Below are positions 27,448-36,900 of a stretch of DNA of 64,000 bases, in pieces. Below the pieces are notes generated by a model. The model made no database searches. It was not told the origin of the DNA and was given only the letters and a program-made list of their open reading frames with translations. Source of the stretch: Komagataeibacter xylinus (lineage in GTDB: Bacteria; Pseudomonadota; Alphaproteobacteria; Acetobacterales; Acetobacteraceae); NCBI RefSeq assembly GCF_009834365.1, contig NZ_CP041348.1, forward strand, positions 652,001 through 716,000, read 5' to 3'. Position 1 is the first letter of the stretch, and every line of letters starts with the position of its first letter. The translations under genes and the position numbers were made by a program.

Positions 27448-28445
27448 TTCGCACGGCAGCTTTCAAAACCGCGACGCAGGCGCGGGCGGTTGAGGTTGCG
27501 GCCAATGAAGACAAGGCGCGACACATGCGGCTCGTCCTTCTTCCACGGGCCGATAAAGCCGCCATCGGCCATCATGTGCACTGCCTGAAAGGCGAAGCGC
27601 TGGTCTTCGCCCGCATAGTTCAGGATACCCTTGGCGCGCAGGATATCCGCCCCCTGCTCCTGCAGCACGGCCCCGATCCAGGCCTGGAACTTGGCGGCGT
27701 CGAGCGGTTCCTCCACTTCAAAGGACATCGACGTCACATCAGCCTCATGCGAATGGCTGGTGTCCTCAAGAAAGTTGGGGGCATGCTCGAGCGCGCGCTG
27801 CAGGTCAAAGCCGCCCTGGTCGAGCACGTCAGACAACGGCACGTCGCCGCGCTTCGCGCGGTGGATACGGCACACGGCGTTGATGGAGCGGATGCGCTTT
27901 TCAATCGCCTCAAGCCCTGTTTCATCCACAAGATCGACCTTGTTGAGGATGATGACATCGGCAAAGGCGATCTGGTTCACCGCCTCGGGGCTTTCCTCCA
28001 GTGTCGGGAGCACGTTGTAGGCGTCGACCACGGTCACCACTGCATCGAGCCGGGTCTTGCCGCGCACGTCTTCATCGACAAAGAAGGTCTGGGCCACGGG
28101 GGCGGGGTCGGCAAGGCCGGTGGTCTCGACGATGATGCCGTCAAACTTGGCGCGCCGCTTCATGAGGTTGCCGAGGATGCGGATCAGGTCGCCACGCACG
28201 GTGCAGCAGATGCAGCCGTTATTCATCTCGAACACTTCCTCGTCGGCATCGACCACGAGGTCGTTGTCCACGCCCAGCTCGCCAAACTCATTGACCACCA
28301 CGGCGTATTTGCGGCCATGCTGGGCGGTGAGGATATGGTTGAGCAGCGTGGTCTTGCCTGCGCCGAGGAAGCCCGTCAGCACCGTAACCGGCACGAGGGC
28401 GTTCGTAGCTGTGGCGTCAGGTACGGCCTGAACGGTATCGGACAT
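27444..28445 (-). CDS. CobW/COG0523-family GTPase (metallochaperone type)
   Basis: G3E GTPase of 333 aa. Walker A is TGFLGAGKTTLLNH near residue 25, the metal-binding CxCC motif is NNGCICCTVRGD near residue 75, the Walker B-like region is ETTGLADPAPV, and the guanine-specificity motif is ILNKVDLV. A short SHSHEAD segment may add metal ligands. The C-terminal CobW_C domain ends RLVFIGRNLNRPRL. The family delivers Zn or Co to client enzymes; there is no cobalamin gene nearby, so a zinc role is more likely. ATG 28445 follows GGAGGT. Confidence 0.9.
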   Translation of the reverse strand: MSDTVQAVPDATATNALVPVTVLTGFLGAGKTTLLNHILTAQHGRKYAVVVNEFGELGVDNDLVVDADEEVFEMNNGCICCTVRGDLIRILGNLMKRRAKFDGIIVETTGLADPAPVAQTFFVDEDVRGKTRLDAVVTVVDAYNVLPTLEESPEAVNQIAFADVIILNKVDLVDETGLEAIEKRIRSINAVCRIHRAKRGDVPLSDVLDQGGFDLQRALEHAPNFLEDTSHSHEADVTSMSFEVEEPLDAAKFQAWIGAVLQEQGADILRAKGILNYAGEDQRFAFQAVHMMADGGFIGPWKKDEPHVSRLVFIGRNLNRPRLRRGFESCRAK

Positions 28446-28545
28446 GGAACCTCCAGTGTTTGGGCATGGGCCTTGTGTGCCCAGATATAGGACGGCGCAC
28501 CGGCCTCTCCCATACCTGCACGGCATAAAAACGCAAAACGCGGCC

Positions 28546-29649
28546 TCAGATACGGCGGCGCAGGGCTTCGGCCCGCATGTGGGCGCGGCACGCACGGGCA
28601 TGCTCCATGCCAAAATGCAGCGCCTGCGCCCGCCCGCGCGCGGCAAGGTCCACGCGCAGGGCCGGATCATCCATCAGCCGGGCGATGGTCTGTGCCAGTT
28701 CCGGGGCAGTCTGGGGCGGGCAGAGCAGGCCGCCATCGCGCACGACCTCCGGCAGGCCGCCGGTGGATGTCGCGACAAGGGCAGCGCCTGCCGCCATGGC
28801 CTCCAGCGCCACAAGGCCAAAGGGCTCGAGCCAGCGGCTGGGCACGACCACGATGGCAGACCGCGCCATGGCGGCCAGCACATCCGCATGCGGCCGGTAG
28901 CCCTCAAGCCTGATGCCTGCCCTTCTGGCGCGGGGCAGCAGTTCCGCAATGAAAGGGGTTAAGGGTGCATCGGCACGGAACCGGTCGCCCCCGATCATGT
29001 CAAAACGCCAGTGCGGGTAAGCGGGTGCCAGTCGGGCGCAGGCCTCCACAAACAGGTCGGCGCCCTTGGTCTCCACCAGGCGCCCGGCAAACAGCACCTG
29101 TGGCGCGCGATCCGGCATGGGCAGCACGCTGGGGGGAATGGCCACCCCGTTGGGCGAGACGCCAACCCACTGCCCAGCCGTGGCAGGCACGCCTTCCATG
29201 AAGCGCTGGCGCACCCAGCCGGACACGCAGGCCACGTTCATCCACCGCAGCAGGTTCGCGCGGCGGGCGGGTGTCTCGGTCCCGTTCATGCCATGCGGGT
29301 CGTTATGCAGCACCAGCAGCACATGCTGGCCGGGGCGGCTGCGGGCGATATGCAGAGCGATCTCGGGCCGGTTATGCACCTCGACCACCGCGGGCGCGAT
29401 ATCACGCACGATCCGCAGCACGGCGGCGGCATAACGGTGGCGCCGGTTGCCCGGCGGCCACAAACCGGGGCGCACTGCCCGGTATTCATGGCCGGGCAGT
29501 AGCGTGGGGCCTTCCACCGGCGCGCCGATGATGACATCATTCGGCCCAGCAAGGGCCGCGACCTGCAGGCCGACCGCGCCCACGGCCCCCGTGCTGAAGC
29601 CTTCACGCGCAGGCAGCACCACCGCTACGCGCCAGGGCAGGGTCTCCAC
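28546..29649 (-). CDS. Glycosyltransferase family 4 (GT-B)
   Basis: 367 aa. It starts at GTG 29649, five bases after the glutathione transferase stop. The open frame continues upstream through that gene, but those residues are shadow sequence. N-terminal REGFSTGAVGAVGLQ is the acceptor-side loop, VLFAGRLVETKGADLFVEA near residue 195 opens the donor domain, and SRWLEPFGLVALEAMAAG near residue 285 is the E-x7-E donor motif. Acceptor unknown. It resembles lipopolysaccharide/exopolysaccharide GT4 enzymes. Confidence 0.85.
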   Translation of the reverse strand: METLPWRVAVVLPAREGFSTGAVGAVGLQVAALAGPNDVIIGAPVEGPTLLPGHEYRAVRPGLWPPGNRRHRYAAAVLRIVRDIAPAVVEVHNRPEIALHIARSRPGQHVLLVLHNDPHGMNGTETPARRANLLRWMNVACVSGWVRQRFMEGVPATAGQWVGVSPNGVAIPPSVLPMPDRAPQVLFAGRLVETKGADLFVEACARLAPAYPHWRFDMIGGDRFRADAPLTPFIAELLPRARRAGIRLEGYRPHADVLAAMARSAIVVVPSRWLEPFGLVALEAMAAGAALVATSTGGLPEVVRDGGLLCPPQTAPELAQTIARLMDDPALRVDLAARGRAQALHFGMEHARACRAHMRAEALRRRI

Positions 29650-29654
29650 GGGGT

Positions 29655-30326
29655 TCAGGCGATGCCTTCGAAGCGCGCCTGCTGCCACTGCTTTGGCTCC
29701 CGGGCGGCAAGCTGGTACCATTCCTCCATGAGCGGATGCGCGCGCACGGCGGTCATGTAGGCCCGTGACTCCGGCGAGGGGCCAACGCCATAAGACAGGA
29801 AGCGCGAGACGATGGGCGCGAACATGGCATCCGCCATGCCGAATTTTTCCCCGAACAGGAAATCCCCACCCTTGCCAAAATCCAGCCGCGCCTCTGTCCA
29901 GATCGCGTCGATCCGCGCGATATCGGCATCGATATCCGCCGTGGTGCCTGCGGCCAGCGGGCGGTTCTCGCGCCCGGTATTCATGGGCATGGCGGAACGC
30001 ACGGCGCGAAAGCCTGCATGCATCTCGGCGGCGATGCTGCGGGCATAGGCGCGCGCGCGGACATCGGCAGGCCACAGGCCAGGGGCCTGCTCGGCGCAGT
30101 ATTCACAGATGGCCAGGCTCTCCCACACGGCGGCGCCGTCATGTTCAAGGTAAGGTACCTTGCCATTGGGCGAGATGGTGCGGATGGCGGGCGTCTCGCC
30201 ATTATCGGCCAGCGGAATCACCTGCTCGCGCACGTCAAGCCCGGCCAGGCGCACCGCAAGCCACCCGCGCAGCGACCATGATGAATACCGCCGCGTGCCA
30301 ATGACCAGAATACTGTCGTTCATCAT
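29655..30326 (-). CDS. Glutathione S-transferase family protein
   Basis: 223 aa. The N-terminal thioredoxin-like domain contains TRRYSSWSLRGWL with a candidate catalytic Ser/Tyr, NGKVPYLEHDGAAVWESLAI (cis-Pro and the glutathione gamma-Glu binding Glu-Ser), and an all-alpha C-terminal domain. It is coupled to mnmA by an ATGA overlap and is followed closely by a glycosyltransferase. The substrate is not predictable. Confidence 0.88.
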   Translation of the reverse strand: MMNDSILVIGTRRYSSWSLRGWLAVRLAGLDVREQVIPLADNGETPAIRTISPNGKVPYLEHDGAAVWESLAICEYCAEQAPGLWPADVRARAYARSIAAEMHAGFRAVRSAMPMNTGRENRPLAAGTTADIDADIARIDAIWTEARLDFGKGGDFLFGEKFGMADAMFAPIVSRFLSYGVGPSPESRAYMTAVRAHPLMEEWYQLAAREPKQWQQARFEGIA

Positions 30327-31420
30327 GCCGCCTTTCCTTCGCCTTCGGTCTCGACCCGGCGGATGAACCCGCCACCGAGCACCCGGCTGCCATCATACAT
30401 CACGCAGGCCTGCCCCGGCGCGGGCACGGCCCCCTCATCAAGCACCACGCGGGCAGCGCCATCGGGCAGCGCCCATACGGTGGCGGCGCGCGCTACCTCG
30501 CGCGCGCGGATCTGCACTTCGCAGCGCAGGCCCTGTGGCCCCGGCTGCGGCACCAGCCAGTTCATGTTGCGCAGCACCAGCGTGCGGGCCACGGCGTGGG
30601 CACGCGGGCCGATCACCACGCGCCTGCGGGCAGGCTCGATGCCCACCACCATCTGCCGCTCGCCCGCCAGCATGGCGGCATTGCCCAGCCGCTTGCTCTG
30701 CCCCACGGTGTAGCGGCTCACGCCTTCATGCTCGCCCACCACCTGACCGGACTGGTCCACGATCTCGCCCGCGCCGGTTATGTCGGGGCGCAGCTTTTCC
30801 ACCAGGGCGGCGTAGGAACCATCGGTCACGAAACACAGGTCCTGGCTGTCGGGCTTGGCGGCCACGGCCAGGCCAAAGCGCTCGGCCTCGGCGCGGACAG
30901 CGGCCTTGTCCGGCATGTCGCCTAATGGAAAGCGCAGGAAATCAAGCTGGTCGCGCGTGGTGGCGAACAGGAACCATGACTGGTCCCGCCCTTCATCAAC
31001 AGGGCGGTGCATCTCCACCCCATCGGGGCCTTCCACGCGGCGCACGTAATGCCCGGTGGCCATGGCATCGACCCCAAGGTCACGCGCCATGCCCAGAAGA
31101 TCGGTGAATTTCACGCCCTGGTTGCAGGCCACGCACGGCACCGGGGTCTCGCCGGCAGCATAGGCATTGGCGAAGGTGTCGATCACGCTGTCCTGAAAGC
31201 GGCGTTCGGCGTCGATCACGTAATGGGGGATGCCGAGCCTGTCGGCCACGCGGCGGGCATCGTGTATGTCGCGCCCGGCGCAGCACGCGCCCTTTTTCTT
31301 GCTCTCGCGGGAATCGTAGAGCTGGAGGGTCGCGCCAATGACCTCGTGCCCTTCGGCCACGAGGCGCGCGGCAACGACGGAACTGTCCACCCCGCCAGAC
31401 ATGGCCACAAGAATACGCAT
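30323..31420 (-). CDS. mnmA: tRNA-specific 2-thiouridylase
   Basis: Adenylates and thiolates U34 of tRNA Lys, Glu and Gln (2-thiouridine), taking sulfur from a cysteine desulfurase relay. 365 aa. PP-loop MSGGVDSSVVA at residue 8, catalytic cysteines in PVPCVACNQ near residue 96 and DLCFVTDG near residue 193, DSQD before the second, and a C-terminal beta-barrel (GQACVMYDGSRVLGGG). Two desulfurase genes and a ferredoxin precede it on the same strand, a sensible grouping for this sulfur pathway. Confidence 0.96.
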   Translation of the reverse strand: MRILVAMSGGVDSSVVAARLVAEGHEVIGATLQLYDSRESKKKGACCAGRDIHDARRVADRLGIPHYVIDAERRFQDSVIDTFANAYAAGETPVPCVACNQGVKFTDLLGMARDLGVDAMATGHYVRRVEGPDGVEMHRPVDEGRDQSWFLFATTRDQLDFLRFPLGDMPDKAAVRAEAERFGLAVAAKPDSQDLCFVTDGSYAALVEKLRPDITGAGEIVDQSGQVVGEHEGVSRYTVGQSKRLGNAAMLAGERQMVVGIEPARRRVVIGPRAHAVARTLVLRNMNWLVPQPGPQGLRCEVQIRAREVARAATVWALPDGAARVVLDEGAVPAPGQACVMYDGSRVLGGGFIRRVETEGEGKAA

Positions 31421-31545
31421 GGGCTCGGTTCCACTTTCCCTAAACAGGCAATGCCCGGAGAACTATCAGCCTCCGGGCACCACACGTCAAACATCATCCT
31501 GCCCGCCCGCGCCATAAATCACGCAGACGGCATGGTCCGTCCCGG

Positions 31546-31860
31546 TCAGGACGTGCTGGGCAGGCGCACCACGAGGCCATCGAGTGCTTCGGTCATCACG
31601 ATCTGGCAGCCCAGGCGCGAGGTCTTTTCCAGCCCGAAGGCAAGGTCGAGCATGTCTTCCTCATCTTCGGTCGGCGGCGTCAGCTTGGGCGCCCATTCGG
31701 GGTCGACCACCACGTGGCAGGTCGCACAGGCCAGCGAGCCTTCGCATGCGCCTTCAAGGTCAACGCCGTTCTTGTGCGCGATTTCCAGAACCGACAGGCC
31801 CAGCGGGGCCGCGACTTCGCGGCGGGTGCCATCACGCTCGATGAATACTATATGAGCCAT
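31546..31860 (-). CDS. 2Fe-2S ferredoxin, adrenodoxin/Isc type
   Basis: 104-aa soluble electron carrier. Cluster ligands appear as [15 protein letters not shown] (C-x5-C-x2-C, about residues 38-47) and a fourth Cys in SRLGCQIVM near residue 84. [12 protein letters not shown] is the acidic helix of adrenodoxin-type ferredoxins, which supply electrons for Fe-S cluster assembly. The start at ATG 31860 fits AGGCAGG; the ATG three codons earlier is too close to it. It lies 30 bp after a cysteine desulfurase gene. Confidence 0.93.
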   Translation of the reverse strand: MAHIVFIERDGTRREVAAPLGLSVLEIAHKNGVDLEGACEGSLACATCHVVVDPEWAPKLTPPTEDEEDMLDLAFGLEKTSRLGCQIVMTEALDGLVVRLPSTS

Positions 31861-31890
31861 CTTTTCCATCCTGCCTGTGCGTTGCGCCCG

Positions 31891-33072
31891 TTACAGAGGC
31901 GCAGCGCTGCCTTGCGCGCGGCAATGTGCCACCGCGCGACACAGGATCGCCGCCGCGCGATCCACTTCGGCGGGTGAGGTATAGCGTCCGACCGCCAGAC
32001 GCAAGCCTTCCGCCGCCTGCCCGGCCTCAAGCCCCATTGCACTGAGCACATAGGACGGCACGACTTCCGCCGAGGAACACGCCGACCCGGTGGACAGGCA
32101 CAGCTCGGGGGCCGCTGCCAGCAGGTCGAGCGCGCGCACTCCCTCGAAGCCTATGTTCAGGTTGGCCGCAAGCCTGGCCTGCATGCCGCCATGCACCCGC
32201 AGGCCGGGGCAGCCCGCCACAAGGGCAGCCAGCATGCGGTCGCGCAGGGCGGCGATGCGGGCGCGCTCGGCGGCTCCTTCAAGCCGGGCAATGCGGCATG
32301 CCGCGCCAAAACCGATGATCAGGGGCGCAGGCAGCGTGCCCGAGCGCAGGCCGCGCTCCTGCCCCCCGCCCGAGAACAGCGGGGCCAGCCGCACGCGTGG
32401 CCTGCGCCGCACGAACAGCGCGCCCACCCCTTTTGGCCCATACAGCTTGTGCGCCGAGACGGAGGCCAGATCGAGATCCCACGCCCTGACATCAACTTCC
32501 ACCTTGCCCGCCGCCTGCGCCAGATCACTGTGCAGCAGGCTGCCCGCCTGGCGCACGATCGGGGCCAGCGCTGCAAGATCGTGCAACACTCCGGTCTCGT
32601 TATTGGCGGCCATGATGGAGGTGAGCAGGGTGGGCACCTCAAGGGCTGTGGCCAGCACATCGGGGTCGAGCGTGCCATCGGGCCGCACGGGCAGGATCAC
32701 CGGCTCGCAGCCCTCGGCTGCAAGGTCACGCACCGATTCCAGCACACATTTGTGTTCGGTCGCCACCGTGATGACCCGCCTGCGCGGGTCGCCGCGCGCG
32801 ATCAGGTGGCGCACGGCCCCCTTGATGGCGAGGTTGTTGGCCTCGGTCGCCCCTGAGGTGAACACGATCTCACGCGATTCCGCCCCGAGCAGGGCCGCAA
32901 CTTCACCGCGTGCCTGTTCCACCGCATCATGCGCGGCGCGACCTGCCGCATGGTCAAGGCTGTGGGGGTTGGCGAAGCTGTAGGCAAACCACGGCATCAT
33001 TTCGTCCATCACGCGCGGATCGCACGGGGTGGTGGCCTGATAGTCGAGATAGATCAGGGCAGGATCGGTCAT
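31891..33072 (-). CDS. Cysteine desulfurase (NifS/IscS class), copy 2
   Basis: PLP enzyme converting cysteine to alanine plus protein-bound persulfide. 393 aa. LDYQATTPCDP opens the fold, TSGATEANNLAIKG is the PLP phosphate loop, ATEHKCVLES the ring-stacking His, SAHKLYGPKG the PLP Lys, GGGQERGLRSGT the conserved glycine loop, and STGSACSSAE the persulfide Cys loop. It belongs to class I by its loop. It follows a divergent second desulfurase and precedes the ferredoxin. Start MTDPALIYLDYQA at 33072. Confidence 0.93.
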   Translation of the reverse strand: MTDPALIYLDYQATTPCDPRVMDEMMPWFAYSFANPHSLDHAAGRAAHDAVEQARGEVAALLGAESREIVFTSGATEANNLAIKGAVRHLIARGDPRRRVITVATEHKCVLESVRDLAAEGCEPVILPVRPDGTLDPDVLATALEVPTLLTSIMAANNETGVLHDLAALAPIVRQAGSLLHSDLAQAAGKVEVDVRAWDLDLASVSAHKLYGPKGVGALFVRRRPRVRLAPLFSGGGQERGLRSGTLPAPLIIGFGAACRIARLEGAAERARIAALRDRMLAALVAGCPGLRVHGGMQARLAANLNIGFEGVRALDLLAAAPELCLSTGSACSSAEVVPSYVLSAMGLEAGQAAEGLRLAVGRYTSPAEVDRAAAILCRAVAHCRAQGSAAPL

Positions 33073-33151
33073 GCGTCCTCTCCGCATGCATGGGGCAGGC
33101 AGGGCATCATTTCAGCCACGCCATGCGCCGAACGGTTTACGATGGGTCGGG

Positions 33152-34285
33152 TCATGCAACCGCTCCGGCCTGTGCGGGCAGACGGGCCGCCATGGCCGTA
33201 TAGGCGTTGATGAAGCCCTGCACGTCCGCCTCGCTCACCGACCATGGCAACGAGACACGGATGGCGCAGCCTGCGCCCTCGCCCAGCCCCATGGCTTCAA
33301 GCACATGCGACCGCGCCACCTTGCCCGATGAGCACGCCGCGCCAGCTGAAACGCCATAACCCGCAATGTCGAGCGCGATGAGCTGAGTCTGCGCGCGCCG
33401 TCCGGGCAGCAAAAGGCTGGTGGTATTGGCGAGGCGCATGGCGCCTGCCCCGCACACGCTGGCCCCGGCCGTCACGGCTGCCGCCTCGATCCGGTCGCGC
33501 CATGCGCCGAGTAGTCCGGCCTGCGCCGCCATGCCCGCAACCGCGGCCTTTGCCGCCGCAGCCATGCCTGCAATGGCGGGCAGCGCTGGCGTGCCGCCGC
33601 GCCGCCCCTGTTCCTGCCCGCCACCTGCCAGCAGCGGTGGAATGGCATGGAACCGCGCGCCTGCCAGCAACAGCGCACCCGCGCCCTTCGGCCCACCGAA
33701 TTTATGGCCCGAGATCGCCACGCTGTCCGCACCGAGTCCGTCGACGCCAAAGGCGATGCGGCCTGCCGCCTGCACCGCATCCACATGCAGCAGCGCGCCA
33801 TGGGCGTGGCACAGATCAGCAATCTCGCGCACGGGGTTGATGACGCCGGTCTCGTTATTGGCCAGCATGGCGCAGACCAGCGCGGGCGGCCCTTCCGCCA
33901 CCAGCATGCGCTCAAGGGCGGCCAGGTCCAGCACGCCATCGGCCCGCACGGGAATGGCCGCACCCGGGGCCGCAGCGCGTACGGCATCATGTTCGCTTGC
34001 GCCCACGAGCACGCGTCTGCCGCCTGCCTGCCCGGCAATAGCCAGCACATTGGCTTCCGTGCCGCCTGAGGTGAACACGCAGTTCTCGGCCGTAGTTCCG
34101 AACAGGGCCGCGATATCCTCACGCGCGGTCTCGAGCACGGCGCGGGCAGCACGTCCCGCCCGGTGCACGGAGGCCGGGTTGCCCGCCACGACTGCCGCCT
34201 GCGTCATGGCATCACACGCTTCGGGCCGGATGGGCTCGGCGGCGTTGGCATCAAGATATGTAAAACGGTCGCTCAGGGTGCTCAT
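33152..34285 (-). CDS. Cysteine desulfurase (NifS/IscS class), copy 1
   Basis: 377 aa, a paralogue of the next gene at modest similarity. TYLDANAAEPIRP (Asn-Ala in place of Gln-Ala-Thr), SGGTEANVLAI, GASEHDAVR (His kept), ISGHKFGGPKG with the PLP Lys, GGGQEQGRRGGT, and SAGAACSSGK with the persulfide Cys. All catalytic residues are present, so both copies look active. The start MSTLSDRF at 34285 heads the whole minus-strand sulfur run. No Rrf2/IscR regulator or scaffold gene lies next to it. Confidence 0.92.
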   Translation of the reverse strand: MSTLSDRFTYLDANAAEPIRPEACDAMTQAAVVAGNPASVHRAGRAARAVLETAREDIAALFGTTAENCVFTSGGTEANVLAIAGQAGGRRVLVGASEHDAVRAAAPGAAIPVRADGVLDLAALERMLVAEGPPALVCAMLANNETGVINPVREIADLCHAHGALLHVDAVQAAGRIAFGVDGLGADSVAISGHKFGGPKGAGALLLAGARFHAIPPLLAGGGQEQGRRGGTPALPAIAGMAAAAKAAVAGMAAQAGLLGAWRDRIEAAAVTAGASVCGAGAMRLANTTSLLLPGRRAQTQLIALDIAGYGVSAGAACSSGKVARSHVLEAMGLGEGAGCAIRVSLPWSVSEADVQGFINAYTAMAARLPAQAGAVA

Positions 34286-34871
34286 GCTGTCCAGCCATAT
34301 GGGTTGCGCCAAGTCCTTTTGCGACGGGAATTACGATTTATCTGGCGTTTTGTGAATCCACACCGCTATAAGGCAGCGCAACATAATATTTATTGCAACG
34401 TGTTATGGGTGATGGACACCCCTTTCCCCATACCGCTGCCTCAATGTCGCCCGCCCGCCATCCGGGCCATGGCAAGGAGAGCGAACCGACACGAGACACC
34501 CGGCGCATAGCCCATAAAAGGGATGTTGCCCACGGTCCGGGCCATGGCCATATACCGCCATATCTGCCTTCCGCGCAGGGCACGCCTGCCGAAGATGCAC
34601 TGTTACCCGGTAGGCATAATGCCCATTATTCATTTTGGTTGGTATATTTCCGGTCGGGCACGCCGGGCCGGGTCACTTCTGCTTTTCGTGCTGTAACCAC
34701 CGGGTGAATACAGGCCGCCTGCCTGCACCCGACACGCGTAACAGCCCGAAGACAGCACTTTTTTCTCTGCCTGCCGACCTGACGGGGCATCGCCGGTCGG
34801 GCAGGCTGTCACAGCAACCGTTCCCGTTGCAATGCCTGGAATGCACGGGGAGATGCAAATGCGGGATACCT
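34286..34871. promoter_or_regulatory. 585-bp divergent intergenic region, desulfurase run / hydrolase
   Basis: Holds the promoters of the minus-strand sulfur run and of the plus-strand hydrolase. The stretch 34320-34410 is AT-richer (ATAATATTTATTGCAACG) and is a plausible promoter zone. A structured RNA with a T-run lies at 34688-34764 and is listed separately. I see no protein-coding gene; short open frames on both strands match nothing. Confidence 0.5.
34688..34764 (+). ncRNA. Candidate structured leader or small RNA with intrinsic terminator
   Basis: Outer stem GTGCTGT (34688-34694) / ACAGCAC (34752-34758) is followed at once by six T. Inside it, CGGGTG (34701-34706) pairs with CACCCG (34726-34731), extended by CAGGC (34711-34715) / GCCTG (34721-34725) across an AATA bulge. 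The nested helices plus T-tract look like an attenuator or small-RNA 3' end, about 105 bp before the hydrolase ATG. I do not recognise a known riboswitch class. Confidence 0.4.
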
Positions 34872-35537
34872 ATGCCTGAGGTCATGTTTGCCGGCCCTGA
34901 TGGCCGCCTGGAAGGTCGATACCACCACTCAAGCGCGCCCAACGCGCCGCTTGCCCTGGTGCTCCATCCCCACCCGCTGCATGGCGGTACCATGAACAAC
35001 CGCATCACCTACGCCATGTACCGCGCGTTCGAGAAGATGGGCTTCTCGGTCATGCGCTACAACTCGCGCGGGGTCGGCCGCTCGCAGGGGCGCTATGATG
35101 GTGGCATTGGCGAAATTTCAGATGCCGCCGCCGCCCTTGACTGGATGCAGATGGTCAACCCCAACGCCAGCGGGCTGTGGATCGCGGGCTATTCCTTCGG
35201 GGCCTTCGTGGGCATGCAGTTGCTCATGCGCCGCCCCGAGATTACCGGCTGGATCAGCGTGGCGCCCCCTGCCAACTACTATGATTTCGGCTTCCTCGCA
35301 CCATGTCCGTGCGGCGGGCTGATGATTGCGGGCGAGAACGATGAACTCGTGCCCGAGCCCGCCGTGCGCAAACTTGTTGACAAGCTGAACACCCAGAAGG
35401 GCGTGAGCGTGGATTACCGCATCTTCAAGGGGGCCGACCACGTGTTCGCCAACCAGGCCGAACAGGTGGCCGAAGCGCTGGAAGACCATGTGAGCACGGT
35501 CATGAACCGCAAGATGCTGGCGCTGGCGGCGGACTGA
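34872..35537 (+). CDS. Alpha/beta hydrolase, COG2945 type
   Basis: 221-aa cytoplasmic serine hydrolase of unknown substrate. [15 protein letters not shown] near residue 30 forms the oxyanion region, [11 protein letters not shown] follows, the nucleophile elbow is [11 protein letters not shown] near residue 103, the acid lies in [10 protein letters not shown], and the His is in [10 protein letters not shown] near residue 190. The family often neighbours Fe-S/desulfurase genes in alphaproteobacteria, as here. ATG 34872 was chosen; upstream residues in the open frame come from the structured leader. Confidence 0.87.
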   Translation: MPEVMFAGPDGRLEGRYHHSSAPNAPLALVLHPHPLHGGTMNNRITYAMYRAFEKMGFSVMRYNSRGVGRSQGRYDGGIGEISDAAAALDWMQMVNPNASGLWIAGYSFGAFVGMQLLMRRPEITGWISVAPPANYYDFGFLAPCPCGGLMIAGENDELVPEPAVRKLVDKLNTQKGVSVDYRIFKGADHVFANQAEQVAEALEDHVSTVMNRKMLALAAD

Positions 35538-35649
35538 TTCATGCCCCGGTCTGTTCCGGGCGGTTTCATCAACGCCAGCTAACATGCTAGAGGCTTGTCC
35601 GCGCCGGGGCGGCCCGGCCAGCGACGGACCTTACAGCGCGGAACAGATC

Positions 35650-36897
35650 ATGCCCAAGAGTGAATTCCTCCGGGAAGCCGAAGCACGCGGCTTCATATTC
35701 CAGTGCACCGACATGGAGGCGCTCGACGCTGCCATGCAGGCCGGACCGGTGGGGGGCTATATCGGGTTCGACCCCACGGCGGACAGCCTGCACGTGGGCA
35801 GCCTGATCCAGATCATGATGCTGCGCCTGATGCACCGCCACGGCCACCGCCCGGTGGCCCTTGTGGGCGGTGGCACCGCCAGGATCGGCGACCCCTCCTT
35901 CCGCGAGGAAGCCCGCAAGCTCATGACGGCGGACACCATCGCCACGAACCTGCGCGGGGTGGAAGCGTGCCTGCGGCAGTTCCTGCCGCTGGGCACCGCC
36001 CCTGACGCGCCGCTCCTGACCAATAATGCCGACTGGCTGGACAAACTCTCCTACATCGACCTTCTGCGTGACGTGGGCATTCATTTCTCCATTAACCGCA
36101 TGCTCTCGTTCGACTCGGTGCGCTCGCGGCTGGAGCGTGAGCAGGGGCTGACCTTCCTGGAGTTCAATTACTCCATTCTCCAGTCCTATGACTTCCGCGA
36201 ACTCAACCTCCGTCATGGCGTAACGCTCCAGATGGGGGGATCGGACCAGTGGGGCAACATCGTATCGGGCATCGACCTGGTGCGCCGCATGAACGGGGCG
36301 CAGGTTTTCGGCCTCACAACGCCACTGCTCACCACAAGTTCCGGCGCCAAGATGGGCAAGACGGCGCAGGGCGCTGTGTGGCTCTCGGCCCAGCGGCTGC
36401 CGGTGTTCGATTACTGGCAGTTCTGGCGCAATGTGGAGGATGCGGATGTGGGCCGTTTCCTCAAGCTGTTTACCGAACTGCCCATTGAGGAATGCGACCG
36501 ACTGGCAGCCCTTGAAGGTGCCGGGATCAATGAGGCGAAAAAGGTGCTGGCCACCGAGGCCACGGCACTGTGCCACGGCCGCGCTGCTGCCGAGGAAGCC
36601 GCCGAGGCCGCCCGCCGCACCTTTGAGGAAGGCGCCGTGACGGCTGCGGCCCTGCCCACCACCACCGTGCCCGCGGCATTGCTGGCCGAAGGCGTGCCGG
36701 CCTTCCGCCTGTTTGTTGAAGCCGGTTTTGCCGCCAGCAATGGCGAGGCCCGCCGCCTGATCCGTGGTGGGGGCGCGCGCGTGAATGACGTGGTGGTCAA
36801 GGACGAGGCACAGATCATTACCGATGCCGACCTGGTTGAAGGTGCGGTCAAGCTCTCGGCAGGGCGCAAGCGCCACGTTCTGGTCCAGCCGGGCTGA
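35650..36897 (+). CDS. tyrS: Tyrosyl-tRNA synthetase
   Basis: Class I aminoacyl-tRNA synthetase charging tRNA-Tyr. 415 aa. [16 protein letters not shown] near residue 38 holds the HIGH-equivalent [14 protein letters not shown] and [11 protein letters not shown] line the tyrosine pocket, GAKMGKT near residue 235 is the KMSKS equivalent, and a C-terminal S4 RNA-binding domain (residues 350-410, [11 protein letters not shown]) closes the protein. The start MPKSEF at 35650 agrees with family length. Confidence 0.97.
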   Translation: MPKSEFLREAEARGFIFQCTDMEALDAAMQAGPVGGYIGFDPTADSLHVGSLIQIMMLRLMHRHGHRPVALVGGGTARIGDPSFREEARKLMTADTIATNLRGVEACLRQFLPLGTAPDAPLLTNNADWLDKLSYIDLLRDVGIHFSINRMLSFDSVRSRLEREQGLTFLEFNYSILQSYDFRELNLRHGVTLQMGGSDQWGNIVSGIDLVRRMNGAQVFGLTTPLLTTSSGAKMGKTAQGAVWLSAQRLPVFDYWQFWRNVEDADVGRFLKLFTELPIEECDRLAALEGAGINEAKKVLATEATALCHGRAAAEEAAEAARRTFEEGAVTAAALPTTTVPAALLAEGVPAFRLFVEAGFAASNGEARRLIRGGGARVNDVVVKDEAQIITDADLVEGAVKLSAGRKRHVLVQPG

Positions 36898-36900
36898 GCC

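Noticed and set aside
29650..30075. Upstream extension of the GT4 frame through the glutathione transferase gene
   Set aside because: Arg/His-rich shadow sequence in another frame of a clear GST; the GT4 domain begins at the GTG at 29649.
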